From contig CAYRZL010000014.1 in the NCBI GenBank assembly GCA_964428795.1, positions 1 through 41,053 of the forward strand: a stretch of DNA of 41,053 bases, written 5' to 3'. Shown here piece after piece: positions 1-7,796 of the stretch. Numbering within the stretch: the first letter of the stretch is position 1; the number at the start of each line of letters is the position of its first letter. The DNA is from CAYRZL01 sp964428795 (GTDB lineage Bacteria; Bacillota; Clostridia; Lachnospirales; Lachnospiraceae). Made by a program: the position numbers and the translations under genes. Below the pieces are notes generated by a model that had not been told where the DNA came from, made no database searches, and saw only the letters and a list, made by a program, of their open reading frames with translations.

Positions 1-1
1 T

Positions 2-166
2 ATGTTATACAAAATCCTTATATCCGAATACCCAGACAGGGAATGGGCGGTAAGAATGGAATCATATGGAATAGCATTGCATTGTATTACGGACAGAGAA
101 CTCGTAGAGCTGCTGCTTAGCAGAGACAGAGATGCTGTCAAAGATTTTCTGAACAGATGTCAATAA
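2..166 (+). CDS. Hypothetical protein, small or 5'-truncated
   Basis: A 54-codon frame starts with ATG at base 2 and ends with TAA. The composition is protein-like (a short beta-like start, then alternating charged and hydrophobic residues ending LLLSRDRDAVKDFLNRCQ), so it reads as a genuine C-terminus. No ribosome binding site can be judged because the window begins one base earlier, so the true start may lie upstream. A strong bidirectional terminator follows within 50 bases, which fits the 3' end of a plus-strand gene. I do not recognise the family. Confidence 0.5.
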   Translation: MLYKILISEYPDREWAVRMESYGIALHCITDRELVELLLSRDRDAVKDFLNRCQ

Positions 167-211
167 TTACGAAAAAACTCCGCCGGAGCTTTCTTTCGCA
201 TATCTACAGCT

Positions 212-244
212 AAAGGGCAAAGTCATTTTCAGGCTTTGCCCTTT
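212..244. terminator. Bidirectional intrinsic terminator
   Basis: AAAGGGCAAAG (212-222) and CTTTGCCCTTT (234-244) form a perfect 11-bp stem with an 11-nt loop. It lies between the end of the plus-strand small gene and the end of the minus-strand symporter gene, so it probably serves both. Confidence 0.8.
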
Positions 245-260
245 GTATTGAGATAATATT

Positions 261-1793
261 TCAGGATTCCTGCACATCGTAATGTTCTTTTTCGCCTTTT
301 TGCAGGGCGGCGAAAAATTCTTTGGAATCATCCTCCTTTTGCCTCGTGAACAGACTGACAACGATCATGACAGCCAGAGAGCCGGCAAATCCAAAGGCTC
401 CATACCAGGTCCCGCCCAGATCCCACACAAAATAAGTGAGCAACACCAGTACTGTGCCCACAATGGCGGCGCAGACTGCGGCCTGCTTTGTGGCGCGCTT
501 CCAGTAGATGCCAAGCACCAGTATGGGAAACAGAGGCATTACGATGGCGATAGCAAACATGATCAGTGTAAAGATCAGCTGAGGCGGATGCAGGGCAAAT
601 ACAATGCTGACAATACCCACTGCGGCAATGACAAGACGCATACATAGAAGGCTTCCTTTTTCACTGAGCTTTAAATGGAAGGTGTGGTGGATGATATCTT
701 CCGAGATAATGGTTCCCGTTACAAGAAGGAAGGAATCTGCGGTGGAGATACCAACAGCCACTGCACCGATAAAAAATCCGATCATCAAAATGACTGCAAC
801 CGTAGGATGGATCTGTTGAATGATATTTTGTATCAAATACGGAATAATGTATTCGGTGTCTGCCGTATCCAGTCCGGGAAGCAGTGCGATGCTCACCAGT
901 CCGATCAGCATGGTTCCGGTCCAGACAAATGCTTGCAGAATCGGTGTTAAAAACATAAGCTTGCGCTGCGTATTCAGGTTTTGACCGGAATATCCGGAGC
1001 GGATAAATACATGGGGAAGCATGACCGTCCAGCCAATGGCGCAGCTAAAGGGGTAGCCGAATCGTGCGCTGTATGGGACCCACCCGTCAGGACCGGGATA
1101 GGAGAACCAGTTGTTGGTGTTTTCCCATATGGTCTGAATCGCATTGGGCAGGGAACCGTGAAATCCGGTAATCAGGCAGGCAATCACAATGATCCACAGA
1201 AGACTGATATAAACCAGTCCCTGAATGGTATCCGTCAGTGCGATGGATTTCAGACCGCCGATCATAACGTAAGCTACGATAACAATGCCTACGATGATAA
1301 CTACATTCTGGTAAGCGATAGTTCCCCCTGTGGCGATCTCTGCCGCTTTCGAGATGGCAATCAGTACAGAAGCCACATACGGAAAAGAGGCAGACAGAAA
1401 AATGAGTGCCAGTAAAACACGCAGCAGAGGACTTTTGAAACGGTCATAATAAAAATCTGCCGGAGTCACATAATGGCGCACACTGTTTGTGATCCAGACC
1501 TTGTTCATGACAAAATGGACAATGACCGGAAACAGGCAGATATAACTGAGCTCGGAAGCCCAGTAGCCAAAGCCGCCACGGTAGTAAGCGCCCGGCCCTG
1601 CAAAAAATACCCAGGTGCTCATAAGGGAGGCGATATAAGTCATCACAAGGATGGGCCATTTGATGCTTCCTCCTGCTGTGGCAAAGGAACGGACACTGTT
1701 TTGCCGGGAGCGTACGGATTCAAAAATGGCAATAGTCAGCAAAAAGCAAAGGTACAGAGCAAAGGCAATCCAGATGGCATTTGAACTTAACAT
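261..1793 (-). CDS. Sodium:solute symporter (SSS) family transporter
   Basis: A 510-residue polytopic membrane protein with about 12-13 hydrophobic segments, the usual size for the SSS family (PutP/PanF relatives), which couple inward sodium flux to uptake of organic solutes. Family-like features are the first segment followed by FATAGGSIKWP, an early ASLMSTW stretch, the YVMIGGLKSIALTDTIQG segment (a hallmark region of SSS members) and the GISTADSFLLVTGTIISEDI segment late in the protein. It is the last gene of the mttB-like operon; its start overlaps the stop of the small membrane protein gene by 7 bases, which implies translational coupling. The substrate cannot be read from the sequence. 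The neighbouring MttB homologue suggests a methylated amine or betaine-like solute, but this is inference. Confidence 0.88.
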   Translation of the reverse strand: MLSSNAIWIAFALYLCFLLTIAIFESVRSRQNSVRSFATAGGSIKWPILVMTYIASLMSTWVFFAGPGAYYRGGFGYWASELSYICLFPVIVHFVMNKVWITNSVRHYVTPADFYYDRFKSPLLRVLLALIFLSASFPYVASVLIAISKAAEIATGGTIAYQNVVIIVGIVIVAYVMIGGLKSIALTDTIQGLVYISLLWIIVIACLITGFHGSLPNAIQTIWENTNNWFSYPGPDGWVPYSARFGYPFSCAIGWTVMLPHVFIRSGYSGQNLNTQRKLMFLTPILQAFVWTGTMLIGLVSIALLPGLDTADTEYIIPYLIQNIIQQIHPTVAVILMIGFFIGAVAVGISTADSFLLVTGTIISEDIIHHTFHLKLSEKGSLLCMRLVIAAVGIVSIVFALHPPQLIFTLIMFAIAIVMPLFPILVLGIYWKRATKQAAVCAAIVGTVLVLLTYFVWDLGGTWYGAFGFAGSLAVMIVVSLFTRQKEDDSKEFFAALQKGEKEHYDVQES

Positions 1794-2056
1794 GTGTGAT
1801 TACCTCTTTTCGTTGGCTCATCTGAGGATACTTCTTCTTTGCGTTTTTGTGCATTGCTGTCTTCACGCAGGCGATAGATCCGGCAGACCTTAACCAGTCC
1901 CACGTACACAGCGATCCACAATGGAATTAGAGTAATCAGTGCATGAACGATGGCAGCGACGGAGTGGTTATATTTTGGTACAAAGGGCAGGTTGTAGAGC
2001 ACAAAAAAAAGTATCACAACAGCCAGCCATATTTTTTCGGTTTTTGTAAATTTCAT
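1787..2056 (-). CDS. Small two-helix membrane protein, symporter partner
   Basis: An 89-residue protein with two predicted membrane spans (about residues 9-26 and 33-57) and a charged C-terminal tail rich in Lys, Arg and Glu. Small two-span proteins of the DUF3311/YhdT type commonly sit directly upstream of SSS symporters and are thought to be accessory subunits. The layout here is the same: 20 bases after the MttB-family gene and overlapping the symporter start by 7 bases. I assign it by position, size and topology; exact Pfam membership is uncertain. Confidence 0.7.
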   Translation of the reverse strand: MKFTKTEKIWLAVVILFFVLYNLPFVPKYNHSVAAIVHALITLIPLWIAVYVGLVKVCRIYRLREDSNAQKRKEEVSSDEPTKRGNHTC

Positions 2057-2076
2057 GATCTGTTCCTCATTCTTGA

Positions 2077-3507
2077 TTACAACTCAACAGCAGCCTGTTC
2101 TACGATAGCGTGAACTGCCTGACTGCGTGTCGCATCCAGCATAGATTCAACGGGCTTTTCCGTGATTTCTTTATAACGGGCCAGGGCGCGCTCCAACATA
2201 TCCCGTTCTTCGTCCTGTTCACCCCGGACGTAGCCTTTATAGAACAGTTCGGGGCGATGCATATCATGAAAATGATCCAGCGTATGTTCACTCATCAGGT
2301 AACCATCCCCGTCATTGCCCTCCAGGAGTTCTTCAAAATCCAGCGCTTCATCGTCTATCACAAGACCGCTTCTCAAACGTTTTGCGATTCCGAAAATCTC
2401 ATTGTCTGTGATCAGGGCAAGCGGACTGATCGTTTTTGCAGTTTCCATCTGACCGGCACCGCCCAGCACGCTGGCATCAGACATTGCCATCATGTGAATT
2501 AAAGAAGTGCGCTCGATCATATTTTGCGCATCCAGCAGCATACTGTCTGTGCCTGTTCCGTAGGAGTGGCAGGGAATGCCATATCCCTGCTCAAATGCCT
2601 GCATACAGATCAGACGTGAGAAGGTGATCTCTGTGTTGGATTGCAGTGTGTAAGTTGTCTGCATATCCATGGAAAAGAGCAGCGGTGTCGCAATGACCGG
2701 GAGACCCGGGCAGAGCAGCTGCAGCATAACGATCATTGCGAGTACATCTGCGCAGGCAGCCAGTGCGGTTCCCTGTCCGGTGACCGGGGTGTTTGCTCCG
2801 GCGGTAGGAAGAGAGCATGGCTGTACCGGAATACCTGCTTTTGCGCATTCATAGAGAATTTCCGCATCCATATATTTGAATTTTAAAACAGGTACACTGC
2901 ATGCGATAAAGCTGACAAATGGTCTTTCACGCAGTTTGTCCGCACCTCCTGCGGCAGCGGCGCACATATCGATGAGATATTTTGTGTTGTTTGTGTCATA
3001 GGGCTGAATCCAGATATGTTTTTCTGAGATATTCAGTGCTTTTTCCAGTGTATACACATCGATGGCACGCTCAGGAATCCCGATAGCACAGGTGGAAGGC
3101 AGTGCTACAAAATCCACATGATCCATAGCATTTACCAGATGAAACCATTCGGTGGTATCTTCCAGATTGATATAGTGTTTTTCACCATTCACGGGGAGAT
3201 AGTTCGGGGCGCCGGTACAGGTGCGGGTGTAAAAACTGCCCTTTGGATGGGGATACTTCATATCAAATTTGCTGTTTGGCGCATACAGAGTAAATTTCTT
3301 TGGCACAGATGACAGGGCTTTTTGAATTACCTCTGAGGGAAACCGCACCCGGTCGCCCTCCACTGCACATCCGGAGGAAGCAAGTTCCTCCTTCATTTGC
3401 GGATGATCCAGATGGATGCCTCTGACACTGAGCAGAGTTTCCATTCTGTTTTTAAATAAAGCCAGCTCTTCGGCTGACATGACATCATACTTAATTCGTC
3501 CTTTCAT
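2077..3507 (-). CDS. MttB-superfamily (trimethylamine methyltransferase-like) protein
   Basis: A 476-residue protein matching the MttB superfamily in length and in features such as PVTGQGTALAACADVLA in the middle and GTGTDSMLLDAQNMIER towards the C-terminus. Family members transfer a methyl group from methylamines or quaternary amines to a corrinoid protein. Archaeal MttB carries pyrrolysine read from an in-frame UAG; there is no internal amber codon here, so this is a non-pyrrolysine member like the betaine or carnitine demethylases of gut anaerobes. The start has a strong AAAGGAGG five bases upstream. It is the first gene of an operon with a membrane partner and an SSS symporter. No corrinoid-binding protein, RamA-like activator or MtaA-type partner lies beside it. 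Substrate is unknown. Confidence 0.82.
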   Translation of the reverse strand: MKGRIKYDVMSAEELALFKNRMETLLSVRGIHLDHPQMKEELASSGCAVEGDRVRFPSEVIQKALSSVPKKFTLYAPNSKFDMKYPHPKGSFYTRTCTGAPNYLPVNGEKHYINLEDTTEWFHLVNAMDHVDFVALPSTCAIGIPERAIDVYTLEKALNISEKHIWIQPYDTNNTKYLIDMCAAAAGGADKLRERPFVSFIACSVPVLKFKYMDAEILYECAKAGIPVQPCSLPTAGANTPVTGQGTALAACADVLAMIVMLQLLCPGLPVIATPLLFSMDMQTTYTLQSNTEITFSRLICMQAFEQGYGIPCHSYGTGTDSMLLDAQNMIERTSLIHMMAMSDASVLGGAGQMETAKTISPLALITDNEIFGIAKRLRSGLVIDDEALDFEELLEGNDGDGYLMSEHTLDHFHDMHRPELFYKGYVRGEQDEERDMLERALARYKEITEKPVESMLDATRSQAVHAIVEQAAVEL

Positions 3508-3535
3508 TGGAGCCTCCTTTGGGTTGTGTGTTTTA

Positions 3536-3565
3536 TGTCACATATATTAGAATATACATGTGACA
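3536..3565. promoter_or_regulatory. Operator-like dyad TGTCACAT-N14-ATGTGACA
   Basis: Perfect 8-bp arms TGTCACAT (3536-3543) and ATGTGACA (3558-3565) flank an AT-rich centre. The dyad starts a few bases downstream of the -10 box of the mttB-like promoter, covering the expected start point and early transcribed region. A repressor bound there would block transcription. No cognate regulator gene lies beside it. Confidence 0.5.
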
Positions 3566-3575
3566 AGACAGGTGT

Positions 3576-3604
3576 ATTATACAGCTATTGAACATGTAAA
3601 TCAA
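3576..3604 (-). promoter_or_regulatory. Sigma-A promoter of mttB-like operon
   Basis: On the minus strand TTGATT (3604-3599), a 17-base spacer and a consensus TATAAT (3581-3576) lie about 70 bases upstream of the start codon of the MttB-family gene. Confidence 0.75.
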
Positions 3605-3677
3605 GCAGAAATAATAATGAGAGGTAATTTATACATGCGATCCAAAAGGGTATCGCCCTGATCAGCTCCGGTTTCAG

Positions 3678-3706
3678 TTGCACAAGGGATGAAAATTCGT
3701 TATACT
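3678..3706 (+). promoter_or_regulatory. Sigma-A promoter of TPR lipoprotein-hflX unit
   Basis: TTGCAC (3678-3683), 17-base spacer, TATACT (3701-3706), just upstream of the lipoprotein start at 3726. Confidence 0.7.
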
Positions 3707-3725
3707 GGAAACGAGGTGAATAGGA

Positions 3726-4586
3726 ATGAAAAAATGGTTTGTGATAGCTGCGGCAGCAGGAATGGCGCTTGCTCTTGGCGGGTGCAGCGGTGACGCAGAG
3801 GATCGAAGTGCATACAGAGAACAGGGAATTGCGTATCTTGAAGAGGGCGAATACGAGGCGGCAAAGGAACAATTTGAACAGGCGGTGGAGGATTCCGATG
3901 GTTTATTTGCAAAAGTAACCGCATTTTTAGGCAGCCTTATAAATAAAGATGAGCAGGAGGGGACAGACTTTTACCGGGACTGCTATTATTATCTCGCACT
4001 GGCTCAATATAAAAATGAAGATTATTCTGATGCCATGAGCACGTATGATTTACTGATAAAGGAAGATAAAAAGGACTGGCAGGCATATTTCCTTCGGGGA
4101 TGCGTGTATCTGCAGCAGGAATTTTCCGAGTCTGCCATACAGGATTTTGAACAGGCAGTCTCGTTAAATGAAGATGATGTGGAGCTGTATATCGGTATTT
4201 ACAACAATCTAAAAGCGGCAGATATGGGGGATGAAGCAGAGGCTTATCTGGACAAGGCGGTGGAGATTGGCGGAGATAACGCTGTCTCATTGAATCTGCT
4301 TGGATGTGCGGCGATGGAAAATGAGGATTACGAGCAGGCGCTTTCCTATTTTGAGTCCGCCATGGACATAGATGACGGGTCTTTGGAGCAGTCTTTGTGC
4401 AGAAATCTTATTGCGGTATATGAGTATATGGGCGATTTTCAGATGGCATATGATCAGATGGAGGTATATGTGAGTGAACATCCGGAGGACGAGGATGCTG
4501 CGAGAGATCTGGAATTTTTAAAGACCAGAGTGGATGTTACATACACAGACAGCGAAGAAATACAGGGGAATATTGAAACAGAGTGA
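3726..4586 (+). CDS. TPR-repeat lipoprotein
   Basis: A 286-residue protein with a lipoprotein signal peptide (MKKWFVIAAAAGMALALGGC); the Cys at residue 20 in LGGC is the expected lipidation site. The rest is acidic and helical with several tetratricopeptide units, for example YREQGIAYLEEGEYEAAKEQ near residue 31, YLALAQYKNEDYSDAMSTYD near 90, FLRGCVYLQQEFSESAIQDF near 122 and LLGCAAMENEDYEQALSYF near 190. TPR proteins are protein-interaction scaffolds; this one would be anchored on the outer face of the membrane. It precedes hflX by 18 bases and probably shares its transcript. Specific partner unknown. Confidence 0.85.
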   Translation: MKKWFVIAAAAGMALALGGCSGDAEDRSAYREQGIAYLEEGEYEAAKEQFEQAVEDSDGLFAKVTAFLGSLINKDEQEGTDFYRDCYYYLALAQYKNEDYSDAMSTYDLLIKEDKKDWQAYFLRGCVYLQQEFSESAIQDFEQAVSLNEDDVELYIGIYNNLKAADMGDEAEAYLDKAVEIGGDNAVSLNLLGCAAMENEDYEQALSYFESAMDIDDGSLEQSLCRNLIAVYEYMGDFQMAYDQMEVYVSEHPEDEDAARDLEFLKTRVDVTYTDSEEIQGNIETE

Positions 4587-4604
4587 CAGGGAGAATATCG
4601 TTTT

Positions 4605-5846
4605 ATGAATGAAGGCTATCCGATTGAGACATTAGCAGAAAAAGTGATTTTGGTAGGAGTCAGTGAGCAGGAAGGAGACGACGCGGAGGATTCTCTTTTA
4701 GAGCTTGCAGAACTGGTGCACACTGCGGGGGCAGAGGTAGCAGGAAGTATCATTCAGAAACGTGAGATGATACATCCGGGCACTTATGTGGGAAAAGGGA
4801 AGCTGGAGGAGATAAAGGATCTTCTATGGGAAACAGAAGCAACGGGCATTGTGTGTGATGATGAGCTAAGTCCCGCCCAGCTTCGGAATATGGAAGAGAT
4901 TCTGGATACAAAGATCATGGATCGTACTCTGATCATTCTGGATATTTTTGCGGCCAGGGCGCAGACCAGTGAGGGTAAGATTCAGGTGGAGCTGGCGCAG
5001 CTCAAATACCGTCTCAGCAGGCTGACCGGACTGGGACGTTCCCTGTCCAGGCTTGGCGGCGGTATCGGTACCAGAGGTCCGGGAGAGAAAAAACTGGAGA
5101 TGGACAGGCGGTTGATCAATCATCGGGCGGCACAGCTTCGCAGAGAGCTGCAGGATGTGGAAAAACACAGGGAACTGACCCGTGCCCAGCGCATGAAAAA
5201 TCATACGAAGGTGGCGGCTGTCGTAGGTTATACCAATGCGGGCAAATCTACGCTGCTCAATCATCTGACAGAAAGCTCTGTGCTGGAGGAGGATAAATTG
5301 TTTGCAACGCTGGATCCCACGACCCGTATGCTTCAACTGCAGGGAAAGCAGCAGATTCTTCTTACAGACACGGTTGGATTTATACGAAAGCTGCCGCATC
5401 ATCTGGTGGATGCGTTTAAAAGTACCCTGGAGGAGGCAAAGTATGCAGATATCATTCTGCATGTGGTGGATGCGTCCAATCCTATGTGGGCGACACAGAT
5501 GCATGTGGTTTATCAGACGCTGGATGACCTGGAGGTGAAAGGGAAGAAGATTATTACCCTGTTTAATAAATCGGACAGAGAGCCGGCGGAGGAAAGTTAC
5601 CGGGATTTCCGGGCAGACCGCACTCTTCATATTTCTGCAAAAACCGGGCAGGGGCTTGCCGCACTGAAAGAAGTTTTGGCGGAAGTGCTCAGAGAGGATA
5701 AAATCTGGATAGAGAAGCTTTTTCCTTATGAGGAGGCAGGTAAGATACAGCGGATCCGTAAGTACGGGGAGCTGATATGCGAGGAATACAGAGAGAATGG
5801 TATTTATGTAGAGGCGTATGTGCCGGACAGTATATTTATACGATAG
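4605..5846 (+). CDS. hflX: Ribosome-associated GTPase HflX
   Basis: A 413-residue protein of normal HflX length. HflX is a GTP- and ATP-binding factor that binds 50S/70S ribosomes and rescues stalled or hibernating ribosomes under stress. The N-terminal HflX domain carries the conserved GTRGPGEKKLEMDRR glycine-rich stretch (about residues 157-171). The G domain has G1 GYTNAGKS (about 208), G3 DTVGF (about 254) and G4 NKSD (about 320). It is probably co-transcribed with the upstream TPR lipoprotein gene and is followed by an intrinsic terminator 20 bases after its stop. Confidence 0.95.
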   Translation: MNEGYPIETLAEKVILVGVSEQEGDDAEDSLLELAELVHTAGAEVAGSIIQKREMIHPGTYVGKGKLEEIKDLLWETEATGIVCDDELSPAQLRNMEEILDTKIMDRTLIILDIFAARAQTSEGKIQVELAQLKYRLSRLTGLGRSLSRLGGGIGTRGPGEKKLEMDRRLINHRAAQLRRELQDVEKHRELTRAQRMKNHTKVAAVVGYTNAGKSTLLNHLTESSVLEEDKLFATLDPTTRMLQLQGKQQILLTDTVGFIRKLPHHLVDAFKSTLEEAKYADIILHVVDASNPMWATQMHVVYQTLDDLEVKGKKIITLFNKSDREPAEESYRDFRADRTLHISAKTGQGLAALKEVLAEVLREDKIWIEKLFPYEEAGKIQRIRKYGELICEEYRENGIYVEAYVPDSIFIR

Positions 5847-5866
5847 GATTTCATAATAGAAACAGA

Positions 5867-5914
5867 CACCTGATGGAGAATTATCAGAAATTTTTCGTCA
5901 GGTGATTTTTTTTG
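5867..5914 (+). terminator. Intrinsic terminator after hflX
   Basis: CACCTGA (5867-5873) pairs with TCAGGTG (5898-5904), followed by A and a run of eight T. Confidence 0.75.
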
Positions 5915-5915
5915 C

Positions 5916-6253
5916 TTTCAGGAATTGTTGGATAAAAACCATCTCACGTTAAAAGGGGTTTATGCAGCCTGCAATTTTATCTATGATGAGATTTTGCCGG
6001 AGGAGCTGGACCGGCTGAAACGTGCGGCATTGTTTGCAAAGAAATTTGGAGCGGCGGCGACCCGTATGAGATCGTAAAACAGTATATTGACCGGATTTAT
6101 TATATTCATCTGAAGGATGTGACGGAGGATGGCATGTTTTGCCCCCTTGGAGTGGGAACCATTGATTTCGATCCGATTATGAAAGCACTGAAAGAAAGCA
6201 GTATCGACGTAGATCTGGCGATCGAGTGCGACGGATGGAGCGACCTGCTATAG
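5916..6253 (+). pseudogene. Broken sugar-phosphate isomerase/IolE-like gene
   Basis: Two protein-like pieces in different frames. The first (5916-6077) contains VYAACNFIYDEILPEELDRL and AALFAKKFGA, then runs out of frame to a stop. The second (6062-6253) reads PYEIVKQYIDRIYYIHLKDV, PLGVGTIDFDPIMKAL and LAIECDGWSD, typical of the C-terminal half of xylose-isomerase-like TIM-barrel enzymes (IolE/IolI group). The joint near 6060 drops roughly the middle of the barrel, and the start is missing. This is a remnant of a cyclitol or sugar catabolic gene, non-functional as it stands. Confidence 0.65.
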
Positions 6254-6480
6254 AGGTCATTCGGGCGTTGGAGGATATGAATCGTACCGATATATCTCTG
6301 GCTACGGTGGATCTGGATATGAAGGTTGCAAGCTATATGTCAAAGGGAAAAATGGTGCGCAGTCTGAGCGCCCAGCGTCCTTATGAGCAGGGACAGGCAG
6401 CGGCTATGGTGACTATGCAGGCGCTGCTTGGAAAAGAGGAATATAAGTATGTGGAAATACAACCTGTCAAGGTATATCCT
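6250..6480 (+). pseudogene. C-terminal remnant of a periplasmic-binding-protein-fold gene
   Basis: An open frame carries ISLATVDLDMKVASYMSKGK, LSAQRPYEQGQAAAMVTMQALLG and VEIQPVKV in separate stretches, the usual end of sugar-binding lipoproteins or LacI-type effector domains (sugar-binding loop, then the QxPYxQG turn). Its N-terminal four-fifths is absent: the frame is joined directly to the end of the IolE-like remnant. Downstream the frame reads into the structured repeat at 6484, so the last 38 codons are not native protein. It looks like part of the same deleted sugar-utilisation locus as the IolE-like fragment. Confidence 0.55.
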
Positions 6481-6483
6481 CAT

Positions 6484-6616
6484 TGTTCACTCGTACCTCG
6501 TTCCAGTAACGATTCGCAGGCTCATTTTAAGTTTTGCTTCGCAAAAGGAGCCTGCTCACACCTGAATCACGTTCTTACGTACCTGAGCAGCTAAGTGCTC
6601 AGGTACTGTCTGAACA
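6484..6616. repeat. Structured repeat element, MITE-like
   Basis: A 133-bp stretch with imperfect terminal inverted repeats (TGTTCACTCGTACC at the left, GGTACTGTCTGAACA at the right) and two internal hairpins. One is GCAGGCTC/GAGCCTGC (6516-6523/6548-6555) enclosing TTTTGC/GCAAAA (6532-6537/6541-6546). The other is a perfect 11-bp stem GTACCTGAGCA/TGCTCAGGTAC (6579-6589/6596-6606). It has no coding capacity and truncates the sugar-binding remnant, as expected of a small non-autonomous element. Confidence 0.5.
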
Positions 6617-6697
6617 GTAACAACAGGGGATGCATGTCCTCCTGTATTTTATTTTAGGGGCTGGTATTTTTGCATGTTTTAGAGTAAACTGTAAGGT

Positions 6698-6717
6698 GTC
6701 TGTATATGCATACAGAC
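6698..6717 (+). promoter_or_regulatory. Hairpin/dyad in purM leader
   Basis: GTCTGTA (6698-6704) and TACAGAC (6711-6717) are a perfect 7-bp dyad with a 6-nt loop, 54 bases before the purM start. It could be an operator or small leader hairpin; no T-run follows. The rest of 6617-6770 shows only AT-rich sequence and the purM ribosome site AGGAGG. Confidence 0.35.
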
Positions 6718-6770
6718 TGAATATGAATTTTTAAAATCAGAAATATAAATACCACGCAGGAGGATACAAG

Positions 6771-7796
6771 ATGGATTACAAGAAAGCAGGCGTAGATATT
6801 GAAGCCGGATACAAATCAGTGGAGCTGATGAAAGAACATGTAAAGAAAACCATGCGCGAAGAAGTGCTGGGTGGTCTGGGCGGTTTTTCCGGAGCATTTT
6901 CTCTGAGCAAGATCAAAGAAATGGAGGATCCCGTACTGTTGTCCGGTACGGACGGATGCGGTACAAAGGTAAAGCTGGCTTTTATTATGGACAAGCATGA
7001 TACCATTGGTATTGATGCGGTGGCTATGTGTGTGAATGATATTGCATGTGCCGGCGGAGAACCGTTGTTTTTCCTGGATTATATCGCATGCGGCAAAAAC
7101 TACCCTGAGAAGATTGCAGAGATCGTAAAAGGTGTGGCAGAGGGCTGTGTACAGTCAGATGCGGCATTGATCGGCGGTGAGACTGCGGAGCATCCGGGGC
7201 TGATGCCGGAGGATGATTACGATCTGGCAGGATTTGCTGTAGGTGTGGTGGATAGAAAAGATCTGATTACAGGAGAGAATTTAAAGGACGGGGATGTTCT
7301 CATTGGTATGGCATCTTCCGGTGTACACAGCAATGGATTTTCTCTTGTAAGAAAGGTATTTGAGATGACAAAAGAATCTCTGGATACTTACTATGATGAG
7401 CTTGGCAAAACTCTGGGTGAGACATTACTCGCTCCCACCAGAATTTATGTAAAAGCATTGAAGAGCATTAAGAATGCAGGCGTTACCGTAAAGGCGTGCA
7501 GCCATATTACGGGCGGCGGATTTTATGAGAATATTCCGCGTATGCTTGTTGACGGTGTACATGCGGTTGTGAAAAAAGACAGTTATCCGATTCCGCCTGT
7601 TTTTACTTTGATGGCGGAAAAAGGAAATATCGAAGAACAGATGATGTATAATACCTTTAATATGGGACTTGGTATGATCGTTGCAATAGACCCGGCGGAT
7701 GTAGACAAAACCATGGAAGCAATCAAGGCAGCAGGAGATACTCCTTATGTGGTAGGTCATATTGAGGCAGGAGAAAAAGGAGTCACCTTATGTTAA
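6771..7796 (+). CDS. purM: Phosphoribosylformylglycinamidine cyclo-ligase
   Basis: A 341-residue AIR synthetase, catalysing ATP-dependent ring closure of FGAM to aminoimidazole ribonucleotide in purine synthesis. Recognisable family segments are YKKAGVDIEAG at the N-terminus, LLSGTDGCGTKVKLA (about residues 47-61), DAVAMCVNDIACAGGEPLFF (about 82-101), LIGGETAEHPG (about 137), GMASSGVHSNGFSLVRK (about 182-198) and HITGGGFYENIPR (about 244). A strong AGGAGG precedes the start. Its stop overlaps the purN start by 7 bases (7790-7796), so the two are translationally coupled. Confidence 0.96.
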   Translation: MDYKKAGVDIEAGYKSVELMKEHVKKTMREEVLGGLGGFSGAFSLSKIKEMEDPVLLSGTDGCGTKVKLAFIMDKHDTIGIDAVAMCVNDIACAGGEPLFFLDYIACGKNYPEKIAEIVKGVAEGCVQSDAALIGGETAEHPGLMPEDDYDLAGFAVGVVDRKDLITGENLKDGDVLIGMASSGVHSNGFSLVRKVFEMTKESLDTYYDELGKTLGETLLAPTRIYVKALKSIKNAGVTVKACSHITGGGFYENIPRMLVDGVHAVVKKDSYPIPPVFTLMAEKGNIEEQMMYNTFNMGLGMIVAIDPADVDKTMEAIKAAGDTPYVVGHIEAGEKGVTLC

